From the NCBI RefSeq assembly GCF_937927635.1, contig NZ_CALBRW010000018.1, positions 62,001-126,000 of the forward strand: 64,000 nucleotides of DNA, written 5' to 3'. Positions 56,002 to 64,000 of this stretch are shown here, piece by piece; within the stretch, counting starts at the first letter, position 1; every line of letters starts with the position of its first letter. The position numbers were made by a program, and so were the translations under genes. The notes beneath the pieces were generated by a model that was not told where the DNA came from, did not search any database, and was given only the letters and a program-made list of their open reading frames with translations. This DNA comes from an uncultured Microbacterium sp. GTDB taxonomy: Bacteria; Actinomycetota; Actinomycetes; Actinomycetales; Microbacteriaceae.

Positions 56002-56538
56002 GTGAGCAGGACCCGCGATCAGGCGCTGGATGCCGCCGTGATGCTGATCGGCGCCGAGGGCATTCGCGCACTCACGCACGGCCGCGTGGATGCCGCCGCC
56101 TCCCTGCCGCCCGGATCCACCTCCAACCATTTCCGCACCCGCGCCGCGCTCGTGGCCGGTGTCGCCGAGTGGATCGCGCGACGCGAGCTGGGCGATGCCG
56201 GCGTGCCCGAGATCACCACGCGCGACGAGCTCGTCGACGCGCTCACCCGCATGGTCGAGGTGCAGTCCGGGCCGCTGTCCGCGCGAACCCGGGCCAGGTA
56301 CGCGCTGTTCCTGGAGACCGACGACGATGCCGTGCGTCCGCTGCGCGAGCAGCGCGCCGGCATGGAGGCCTGGCTGCGCAGCATCCTCTCCCGGCTCGGC
56401 GGCGACGCCGCGGCGAGCCGCACCGCCTTCCTGATGGCCGCCGCCGACGGGCTGCTGCTGCACCGCATCACGGTCGACCCGGCGGCTCCGATCGTCGACG
56501 TGATCACCCGCGCGGTCGATGCGTCGCTGGGGCACTGA
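56002..56538 (+). CDS. TetR family transcriptional regulator
   Basis: 178 residues, GTG start with TAGTCT 6 nt upstream. The N-terminal HTH (QALDAAVMLIGAEGIRAL, HGRVDAAASLPPGSTSNHF) is of the TetR kind with a variant recognition helix. The C-terminal domain has the LSARTRARYALFLE and FLMAAADGLLLHRI helices seen in TetR_C-like regulators. Very likely autoregulated and controlling the divergent epoxide-hydrolase-like gene through the shared dyad. Confidence 0.88.
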   Translation: MSRTRDQALDAAVMLIGAEGIRALTHGRVDAAASLPPGSTSNHFRTRAALVAGVAEWIARRELGDAGVPEITTRDELVDALTRMVEVQSGPLSARTRARYALFLETDDDAVRPLREQRAGMEAWLRSILSRLGGDAAASRTAFLMAAADGLLLHRITVDPAAPIVDVITRAVDASLGH

Positions 56539-56597
56539 CCTTGAGCTCTCGCGCGCCCAATCAGCGCGTACAAGGACGAAGTCACCATAATGGGGGC

Positions 56598-57293
56598 ATG
56601 ACTGATGCGCGCATCCTGGTCGTCGACGACGAACCGAACATCCGCGACCTGCTCTCCCGGGGTCTCAGCTTCGCCGGGTTCAAGGTGAAGACCGTCGCCA
56701 ACGGCGCGGCGACCATCTCGGCCGTCCTCGAGGAGGAGCCGGACCTGATCATCCTCGACGTCATGCTGCCCGACATGAACGGCTTCAGCGTGACCAAGCG
56801 ACTGCGAGGGGCGGGGTTCACCGCCCCCATCCTGTTCCTCACCGCCAAGGACGACACGCAGGACAAGATCGAGGGTCTGAACGCCGGCGGTGATGACTAC
56901 GTCACCAAGCCGTTCGCGCTCGACGAGATCGTGGCGCGCGCACAGGCCATCCTGCGCCGCACCATGCAGAACGACGACGAGGAGGCGCTGATCCGCGCCG
57001 GCGAGCTGTCCATGGATCAGGACACTCACGACGTGTTCGTCGGCAAGGTGCCGATCGAGCTCAGCCCGACGGAGTTCAAGCTCCTGAAGTACCTCATGCT
57101 CAACCCCAACCGCGTGCTATCCAAGGCGCAGATCCTCGACCACGTCTGGGAGTACGACTTCAACGGCGACGCCGGCATCGTGGAGAGCTACATCTCGTAC
57201 CTGCGCCGCAAGATCGACCCGCACACCGAGGAGTCGCTCATCCAGACCAAGCGCGGCTTCGGCTACATGCTCAAGGTCGGCAAGTCCGCCTGA
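56598..57293 (+). CDS. OmpR/PhoB-family response regulator
   Basis: 231 residues. Receiver domain: acidic pair Asp10/Asp11, phospho-acceptor Asp54 (LIILDVMLPDMNG), Lys104 in YVTKPF. C-terminal winged helix: ELSPTEFKLLKYLMLNPNRV, AGIVESYISYLRRKID and TKRGFGYMLKV. It pairs with the histidine kinase that starts 14 bp on. CATAAT, 6 nt before the ATG, may be a -10 and give a leaderless mRNA. The pair resembles mycobacterial TrcR/TrcS; signal and targets unknown. Confidence 0.93.
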   Translation: MTDARILVVDDEPNIRDLLSRGLSFAGFKVKTVANGAATISAVLEEEPDLIILDVMLPDMNGFSVTKRLRGAGFTAPILFLTAKDDTQDKIEGLNAGGDDYVTKPFALDEIVARAQAILRRTMQNDDEEALIRAGELSMDQDTHDVFVGKVPIELSPTEFKLLKYLMLNPNRVLSKAQILDHVWEYDFNGDAGIVESYISYLRRKIDPHTEESLIQTKRGFGYMLKVGKSA

Positions 57294-57307
57294 GCACGGG
57301 GACGGGC

Positions 57308-59032
57308 ATGGCACGCGGCTCAGACGCCGTCACCACCTGGTGGCGGCGGATAAGCCTGCGCGCCAAGGTCACCGGCGTCACCGTCGCGGTGCTCGCCCTG
57401 GGGCTGGTGGTCGCGGGGATCGGAACCGTCCCGATCCTGCGCAACGCGATGATCAACAACATCGACTCGCAGCTGCCGTCGCTGGCGACGACGGGGCAGG
57501 CGGAGCGGTTCTTCGACGTCACCGTCGAGGGCGGAAGGCTGGTCTTCCAGCCGAAGGCGGATGCTCCGCGCGCGACCGACTTCGTGGTGGCCTTCTACAC
57601 GACCACCGGTGATCCCATCGCCCAGGCCGGAGGCCGCAGCGATGATCACCGCCCGGCCTTCCCCGCGAAGATCGACCTGCAGACCGCGCTGGCGAAGGCC
57701 GACCAGGTGATCCCGCTGCAGGCATCCGACGGCGACACGTATCACGCGGCCGTCTCGCCGCGTCCGCTGGAGACCGTCCCCGGCGTGACGTACGTGCAGA
57801 TGGTGGCCCTGCCGCTGGAGGAGGCCGACAACATCGTTGGCACGTACTTCGCGGTCTACACGGTGGTGGCGCTCGTGACGATCCTGCTGGCGGCGCTGCT
57901 GATCCGCGGCCTGGTGACGCTGACGTTCCGCAGGCTGGGGCACGTGGAGTCCACGGCCATGGCCATCGCCGCCGGCGATTTCAGCCAGCGCCTGACCGAT
58001 CTGGAGCCCACCACCGAGGTCGGGCGGCTCAACGCCGCCATCAACACCATGCTCGAGCGGGTGGACCGCTCGCTCGCGCAGCGCGACCGCACCGTGCAGA
58101 ACATGCGCCGCTTCATCGGCGACGCCAGCCACGAGCTGCGCACACCGCTGGTGAGCGTGCGCGGCTACGCCGAGCTGTACCGGATGGGCGCCATCAGCGG
58201 CGACGAGGACACCGCCAGGGCCATGGAGCGCATCGAGAAGGAGGCCATCCGGATGGGGGTCCTGGTCGAGGACCTCCTGGCGCTGGCACGTCTGGACGAG
58301 GACCGCGAGAAGCAGCTCGAGATCATCCCGATCGACCTGCGCCCGGTCGCCCGCGACGCGGCATTGGATCTGCGGGTCACCTCCGCCGGCCGCACGATCA
58401 CGGTGATCGACACCACCGCCGAGGATGCGGAGCCTCCGCACCCCCGTCCTGCGGCGCCGCCGGCGCCCGCGCCGGCCCCGCCCACGGCATCCCTCCCGGC
58501 CCCGCGCCGCACGGCGGCGGCGCTGGGGCGTCTGCGACGCCGGGGGAAGCCCGCGCCCGCAGTGCCGTCCATCGACTTCAGCGAGGCGACGGATGCCCCG
58601 GTGCGCACACCCCCGATCGTGCTGGGCGAGGAGAACAAGGTGCGTCAGGTCGTGACGAACCTCCTGGGCAACGCCCGCCGCTACTCCCCCGAGAACGGCC
58701 CCATCGAGCTCGTCGTCGGCGCCGACCGGCGCCTCGGCGTGGGCACCATCGCCGTCGTCGACCACGGCGAGGGCATCCCGCCGCAGATCCGCGAGCACAT
58801 CTTCGAGCGCTTCTGGCGCGCGGACACCTCCCGCGCGCGTGAGACCGGCGGGGCGGGCCTGGGCCTGGCCATCGTCGCCTCGATCCTCGAGTCGCTGCAC
58901 GGCTCGGTGCGCGTCGAGGAGACCCCGGGCGGCGGCGCGACCTTCATCGTCTCGCTCCCGCTGGCGCCCGCCCAGGCGACACCCGCGCACCTGCTGGAGG
59001 AGACGCAGCCGCTGGACCGGCTGGACCTCTGA
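57308..59032 (+). CDS. Sensor histidine kinase with proline-rich insertion
   Basis: 574 residues. Helix 1 (about 18-42), a periplasmic-side sensor of about 135 residues, helix 2 (YTVVALVTILLAALLIRGLV), HAMP, and the phospho-acceptor His275 in GDASHELRTPLVSV. The ATPase domain has N box NLLGNARRYSPENGP, VVDHGEGIP, FERFWRAD and GLGLAIVASIL. Between the dimerisation domain and the N box, residues about 374-437 are a Pro/Ala/Arg-rich insertion not found in ordinary kinases. Operon with the response regulator. The signal is unknown. Confidence 0.93.
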   Translation: MARGSDAVTTWWRRISLRAKVTGVTVAVLALGLVVAGIGTVPILRNAMINNIDSQLPSLATTGQAERFFDVTVEGGRLVFQPKADAPRATDFVVAFYTTTGDPIAQAGGRSDDHRPAFPAKIDLQTALAKADQVIPLQASDGDTYHAAVSPRPLETVPGVTYVQMVALPLEEADNIVGTYFAVYTVVALVTILLAALLIRGLVTLTFRRLGHVESTAMAIAAGDFSQRLTDLEPTTEVGRLNAAINTMLERVDRSLAQRDRTVQNMRRFIGDASHELRTPLVSVRGYAELYRMGAISGDEDTARAMERIEKEAIRMGVLVEDLLALARLDEDREKQLEIIPIDLRPVARDAALDLRVTSAGRTITVIDTTAEDAEPPHPRPAAPPAPAPAPPTASLPAPRRTAAALGRLRRRGKPAPAVPSIDFSEATDAPVRTPPIVLGEENKVRQVVTNLLGNARRYSPENGPIELVVGADRRLGVGTIAVVDHGEGIPPQIREHIFERFWRADTSRARETGGAGLGLAIVASILESLHGSVRVEETPGGGATFIVSLPLAPAQATPAHLLEETQPLDRLDL

Positions 59033-59150
59033 GCGCACTCCTGTGCACATTCCGGGAACCCGGGGGACTTGTGCACAGACGCCGGGTTTCCGGCCTCGCG
59101 GCCTTCTCGGACGCTCCTAGAGTCGGAAGCCCGTCGAGAGGAGATATCCC

Positions 59151-59438
59151 ATGTCCGTCTTCACCGTTGACACCGATGCCGTCCAGTCCGCGAACGGTGC
59201 GGCCCGTGCCACCATGGAGCGCCTGCAGAGCGAATCCAGCGCGCTGATGGCGCAGCTGACGCAGCTGCAGTCGTCGTGGACCGGTTCCGCATCGCTGGCG
59301 TTCCAGCAGTGCAGCGAGCAGTGGCGCGGTGCGCAGCTGCACGTCGAGCAGGTGCTGGCGTCCATCAGCACGGCGCTCGGCTCCGCCGCCAGCCAGTACG
59401 CGGATGCCGATCAGTACTCCGCGAGCCTGTTCCACTGA
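59151..59438 (+). CDS. WXG100-family ESX secretion target
   Basis: 95 residues, two helices with the W43-T-G45 turn between them, the WXG100 hairpin. The C-terminal YADAD fits the YxxxD/E export motif. Members form dimers and leave the cell by a type VII system. No ESX core gene (FtsK-like EccC, EccD, EccB) is in the window. GAGGAG precedes the ATG and a TAGAGT box lies about 30 bp upstream, so it has its own promoter separate from the kinase. Confidence 0.92.
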   Translation: MSVFTVDTDAVQSANGAARATMERLQSESSALMAQLTQLQSSWTGSASLAFQQCSEQWRGAQLHVEQVLASISTALGSAASQYADADQYSASLFH

Positions 59439-59447
59439 GCTCTCAGG

Positions 59448-59500
59448 TCCTGGGTCGCTGAGCCTGTCGCTTGTACTGAGCGAGCGTCAGCGAGTCGAAG
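59448..59500. repeat. REP-like dispersed element
   Basis: Starts with CCTGGGTCGCTGAGCCTGTCG, near-identical to 21012-21038, and continues TGAGCGAGCGTCAGCGAGTCGAAG. It is followed by the terminator at 59520-59550. Confidence 0.55.
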
Positions 59501-59519
59501 TGAAGCGTCGCAGAACGCA

Positions 59520-59550
59520 GAACGCCCCCTGCACGAAGCAGGGGGCGTTC
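59520..59550. terminator. Terminator between the WXG100 gene and groL
   Basis: Perfect stem GAACGCCCCCTGC and complement, 13 bp, with a 5-nt loop; the flanks are weakly T-rich. It stands between convergent genes and can serve both. Confidence 0.85.
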
Positions 59551-59581
59551 CGTCTGGCAGTGAGAGCCGGCCGCGGTCGGG

Positions 59582-59602
59582 GTTTCGACTCGCTCCGCTC
59601 GC
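59582..59602. repeat. REP-like half element
   Basis: Matches 15271-15291 (between nrdE and nrdF) at 19 of 21 positions; core CTCGCTCCGCTCGC. It lies 56 bp beyond the groL stop codon. Confidence 0.55.
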
Positions 59603-59658
59603 TCAACCTTGACCCGACTCGGACTCAACGCTGCTTCGCAGCATTGAGTCCTCGCGCG

Positions 59659-61337
<1,679 letters not shown>

Positions 61338-61345
61338 CACTCAGT

Positions 61346-61372
61346 CTGGCACTCGACCCATGAGAGTGCAAG
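61346..61372 (-). promoter_or_regulatory. Second, degenerate CIRCE-like element
   Basis: CTGGCACTC, 9-bp spacer, GAGTGCAAG lies exactly 35 bp from the first. On the gene strand it includes TTGCAC, usable as a -35 with CAGACT as -10 after 17 bp, so it would cover the promoter. Confidence 0.65.
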
Positions 61373-61403
61373 CCGTGCGGGAGGGGCGTTCGCCCAGCGC
61401 GGA

Positions 61404-61994
61404 TCAGCCCGCCGGCGTCTCGTCGCCGGCGCTCGGTGCGGGGCTGTTCGTGCCCACGAGGTTCTTGCCCACGACCACGGTCAGCTGCGGCCTGTCATTG
61501 CCGTTGGAGGAGGCGTAGTGGTCGTTCTGCTCGATCTCCGCACCGCCGAGCACCTCGGCCACGCCCAGGGCGGCGGCCTCGTCCTCCTTCTTCACGTAGA
61601 AGACGGTCGTCTTGTCGAACGACGTGGAGGAGTTGTCGCTGCCGAACACGTCGGCGCCTGCCCAGCCCTGGTCGATGAGCTTCTGGCGCACCTGGTCGAC
61701 CACGCCGGTCTGCGGCGTGGCGTTCAGGATGAGCACCTGGTACGAGGTGTCGATCTTCGCCAGGACGCCCGGCGTCTGCGTCGCGACCGGCGCACCCGCG
61801 CCGCCGCCCAGATCGATGCGCCCCATCAGCACCAGCGAGATGAAGATCCCCACGGCGATGAGCACCAGCGCGGCGGCGGCGGACCACAGCAGCGCGACGA
61901 GCCCGTTGATTCCCGGCTGCTCGGCGCGGTGCGCTCCCACACGTCCGGTGGTGCGCGGAATCTCGTCGAATCGGTCGCGTGGGGGGTGTGGCAC
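61404..61994 (-). CDS. LytR_C-domain membrane protein
   Basis: 196 residues. One membrane helix (ALLWSAAAALVLIAVGIFISLV, about 32-56) with the LytR_C domain outside (SYQVLILNATPQTGVVDQVR, GWAGADVFGSDNSST, TTVFYVKKEDEAAALGVAEV). This domain is found at the end of LCP ligases and alone in actinobacteria, likely binding the cell wall. The GTG at 61994 has TAGCAT 6 nt upstream. No LCP catalytic domain is present. Confidence 0.88.
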   Translation of the reverse strand: MPHPPRDRFDEIPRTTGRVGAHRAEQPGINGLVALLWSAAAALVLIAVGIFISLVLMGRIDLGGGAGAPVATQTPGVLAKIDTSYQVLILNATPQTGVVDQVRQKLIDQGWAGADVFGSDNSSTSFDKTTVFYVKKEDEAAALGVAEVLGGAEIEQNDHYASSNGNDRPQLTVVVGKNLVGTNSPAPSAGDETPAG

Positions 61995-62042
61995 CCCTCG
62001 ATGCTAGCCGCCCGATCCGGGGAATGCGCTGGGCTGACGCGC

Positions 62043-62300
62043 TCAGCCGACGAATCCGCGCAGCCGCGCGGAGCGCTGGCGCCCCCTGGCGTCGCGCAGC
62101 CGGCGGAGCCGTCGCACCAGGAGCGGGTCGAACGCCAGCGCCTCCTCGGTCTCGATGAGGCGGGCGAGCAGCTGGTAGTAGCGCGCGGGGCTCATGCCCA
62201 GCTGGGTGCGGATGGTCTCCTCCTTCATCCCGCTGTGCCGCGGCCACGCCGCCTCCAGCGTCAGGATCGCACGGTCGCGATCGGAGAGTTCACCCAGCAT
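62043..62300 (-). CDS. DUF3263 protein (small HTH-like)
   Basis: 85 residues. LSDRDRAILTLEAAWPRHSG and EETIRTQLGMSPARYYQLLA are the DUF3263 pattern, which looks like a helix-turn-helix related to sigma-factor region 4. The C terminus is Arg-rich (VRRLRRLRDARGRQR), so it probably binds nucleic acid. TAGCCT lies 6 nt before the ATG. It is paired with the LytR_C gene in many actinobacteria. Role unknown. Confidence 0.88.
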   Translation of the reverse strand: MLGELSDRDRAILTLEAAWPRHSGMKEETIRTQLGMSPARYYQLLARLIETEEALAFDPLLVRRLRRLRDARGRQRSARLRGFVG

Positions 62301-62309
62301 GGGATCAGG

Positions 62310-63293
62310 CTACGCGGCATCCGAGGCGTGGTCCGCGCGCCACTCCCACCAGCGTCCCAGCGGATCGGCCTCGGCCAACTGCGTGCCGTCCAGCCCCACG
62401 CCGAAGCCGTCGTCATCCGCCGCCGACCATCCCTCGTGCAGGCGGACGGGGTCGATGGTCACCCACCGCGCATCATCCACAGCGCGGATGCCGGCGATGA
62501 GCTCCTCGCGCGCCGCGCGCGGCAGGTAGACCAGCATCCCCGGCGTGGTGATCACGAGCGTCGCGTCGCGGGGCGCGGATGCCGCCAGCTTCGCCAGCCG
62601 CGCCTTCGCGTCGCCCGCCAGGATCCGCGGCGGGGAGGCCCGGGCGATGTCGACGGCGGCGGCGATGCGCGTGGCGCGATCGGTCTCCCCCGGCCAGATC
62701 TGCGCCCGGATCCACGCCCGATCAGCGGCCGAGCGCACGTCGACGGGTGCGAGGTCGATGCCGGCGCGCCAGACGATCTCGGGCATCCGAAGCGTCGGCA
62801 GCGATCCGCGCACGACGCTGGTGAGCACGACTCGGGATGCCCCGGACGCGGGGTCCAGGCGGGCGCGCTCCGCGCCGGAGGCATCCGTGAAGCGGTACGA
62901 GAACCGGTCCGGGTACAGGCACAGTCCCGCAGCGGCACCCAGCTCCAGCAGTGCGATGGGTCCGTCGATCAGGCCCAGCACCGGCAGCAGCGCCGCCATG
63001 CGCAACGGCTCGTTGGCCTGCACCGTGCGCTGCGAGCACTCCGCCACGACCTCTTCGGAGTGCGCCAGCACGAACGCCCGCCACTGGGCGTAGTCGCCGT
63101 CGGCGGCGCCGAGCAGCCTGGTCACGGCGAACACCAGGGGCGGCTGCCGATGCTGCGGCGGGATGCGGGCCAGCAGCGCCTGCATCCCGGCATCCGCCAC
63201 GACTCCCGCCGCCCACCGGGCGTACACGTCGCTGCGACCCGGCGCCTCGTGCAGGGCGAACCTGGAGAAGCGCTCGCGCACGGCATCCGTCAT
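62310..63293 (-). CDS. DUF2332 protein
   Basis: 327 residues. Matches the DUF2332 family: LALLELGAAAGLCLYPDR-type core (here GPIALLELGAAAGLCLYPDR), VWRAGIDLAPVDVRSAADRA and WIRAQIWPGETDRATRIAAA. The Gly-rich LELGAAAGL looks like a methyltransferase-like nucleotide-binding turn, but the family's function is unknown. ATG 63293 follows GGAGGC directly. It is divergent from msrB, with 51 bp between starts; both starts have a GAGAAT hexamer 6 nt upstream. Confidence 0.85.
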   Translation of the reverse strand: MTDAVRERFSRFALHEAPGRSDVYARWAAGVVADAGMQALLARIPPQHRQPPLVFAVTRLLGAADGDYAQWRAFVLAHSEEVVAECSQRTVQANEPLRMAALLPVLGLIDGPIALLELGAAAGLCLYPDRFSYRFTDASGAERARLDPASGASRVVLTSVVRGSLPTLRMPEIVWRAGIDLAPVDVRSAADRAWIRAQIWPGETDRATRIAAAVDIARASPPRILAGDAKARLAKLAASAPRDATLVITTPGMLVYLPRAAREELIAGIRAVDDARWVTIDPVRLHEGWSAADDDGFGVGLDGTQLAEADPLGRWWEWRADHASDAA

Positions 63294-63344
63294 GCCTCCA
63301 TTCTCACCGACCCGGAACACGTCCGAACAGGGGAGAATGGATGC

Positions 63345-63749
63345 ATGGCTTACAGCGTGAACAAGACCGAGGCCGAGTGGCGCGAGCAACTCGGCGACGA
63401 CCAGTACGCCGTGCTGCGCACGGCGGCGACCGAGCGCCCCTGGACGGGTGACCTGCTCGACGAGAAGCGCGACGGCTTCTACCACTGCGGCGGATGCGGC
63501 GCGGAGCTGTTCCGCAGCGGCACGAAGTTCGAATCCGGCTGTGGCTGGCCGAGCTTCTACGAGTCGGTGCGTCCCGAGGCCGTGAAGCTCATCGAGGACC
63601 ACACCCTCGGAATGGAGCGCACGGAGGTCAGGTGCGCGGCGTGCGGCTCGCACCTGGGCCACGTCTTCCCCGACGGCTTCGGCACCCCCATCGGCGACCG
63701 CTACTGCATGAACTCGCTGGCGCTGACCTTCACTCCCGACGAGTCGTGA
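63345..63749 (+). CDS. msrB: Peptide-methionine (R)-S-oxide reductase
   Basis: 134 residues. It repairs methionine-R-sulfoxide in proteins using thioredoxin. The zinc site uses two CxxC pairs (YHCGGCGAELF and VRCAACGSHLGH), and the catalytic Cys is in GDRYCMNSLAL. GWPSFYESV and GHVFPDG are also intact. The start at 63345 is preceded by GAGAAT, a possible variant -10. Its stop overlaps the nitroreductase start as GTGA. Confidence 0.95.
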   Translation: MAYSVNKTEAEWREQLGDDQYAVLRTAATERPWTGDLLDEKRDGFYHCGGCGAELFRSGTKFESGCGWPSFYESVRPEAVKLIEDHTLGMERTEVRCAACGSHLGHVFPDGFGTPIGDRYCMNSLALTFTPDES

Positions 63750-64000
63750 GCGCGCTCGAGGCGATCCTGCGGCGCACCTCCTGGTCGAAGGTCACCGCGG
63801 ACGCCCCGACACGCGAACAGCTCCTGCCGCTCATCGAGGCGGCGGGGCGCGTCGCCGACCACTCCTCACTGCACCCGTGGCGGCTGATCGAACTGCGCGG
63901 CGACGACAGGCTCGCCCTGGGTGCGGCCATCGCCGAGACGAACGGCGACTCCGAGCCATCGGCCAAACCGCTGCGTGCCGAGCTGCTGATCGCCGTGGTG
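63746..64000 (+). CDS. Nitroreductase family protein, N-terminal fragment
   Basis: The first 85 residues, cut by the window end. The opening (LEAILRRTSWSKVTADAP) and DHSSLHPWRLIELRGDDRL, with the FMN-binding region, match the nitroreductase (FMN oxidoreductase) family. GTG start within the msrB stop (GTGA), so it is coupled to msrB; a redox-defence role is plausible but unproven. The catalytic core beyond residue 85 is not visible. Confidence 0.82.
   Translation, partial: MSALEAILRRTSWSKVTADAPTREQLLPLIEAAGRVADHSSLHPWRLIELRGDDRLALGAAIAETNGDSEPSAKPLRAELLIAVV

Overview
The window looks like chromosomal sequence from a high-GC actinobacterium of the family Microbacteriaceae, most likely Microbacterium or a close relative. 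This rests on several things seen together: GC-rich codon use, a class Ib ribonucleotide reductase operon (nrdHIEF), an Lsr2 nucleoid protein, a DtxR/IdeR-type iron regulator, an XPB-type helicase with its helicase-associated partner, a DUF222/HNH protein, a lone WXG100 protein, many promoters placed for leaderless mRNAs, and very frequent GGATGC/GCATCC hexamers. No rRNA, integrase, transposase, phage gene or CRISPR array was seen, so this is mostly core genome with small accessory loci.

Layout. 1-6.3 kb: end of a Gfo/Idh/MocA oxidoreductase, NYN/OST-HTH protein, DUF4166 protein, SDR epimerase, small membrane protein, rhodanese plus aldo/keto reductase pair, acyltransferase-3. 6.4-14.2 kb: pgi, fatty acid desaturase, Ser/Thr kinase, TetR plus DHA2 efflux pump, GH114-like lipoprotein. 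14.2-18.3 kb: nrdHIEF behind a pair of NrdR-like boxes. 18.5-25.8 kb: MFS transporter, acyl-CoA dehydrogenase, CsoR-like repressor, DUF222/HNH protein, VapC/Phd-type toxin-antitoxin pair, DUF445 protein, SDR. 25.8-32.3 kb: histidine utilisation operon hutHUIG with a divergent IclR regulator and two minisatellites between hutI and hutG.

32.4-41.3 kb: tRNA-Ala, membrane protein, GNAT, galU, 5-formyl-THF cyclo-ligase, fmdB, mscL, a 58-residue protein overlapping a large SF1-helicase-like protein whose Walker A lysine is replaced, and an MGMT-like protein whose catalytic cysteine is Val. 41.4-44.8 kb: acetate symporter operon, divergent RamA-like LuxR regulator, lsr2. 44.8-50 kb: tRNA-Arg, HNH protein, M23 peptidase, DtxR-type regulator, serC, DUF3027 and cold-shock genes. 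50-55.9 kb: small membrane protein, helicase-associated protein, XPB helicase, zinc ribbon, CPBP protease, epoxide-hydrolase-like protein. 56-64 kb: TetR, two-component system, WXG100 protein, groL behind CIRCE, LytR_C protein, DUF3263, DUF2332, msrB and the start of a nitroreductase.

Functional groupings: histidine catabolism (hut), deoxynucleotide synthesis (nrd), acetate uptake with its probable regulator, and the helicase pair. The items most worth following up are the two neighbouring DNA-repair-like proteins that lack catalytic residues (36.8-41.2 kb), the two minisatellites inside the hut operon, the orphan U-tract terminator at 45.7 kb, and the 21 genes with a -10 box 6-8 nt before the start codon.
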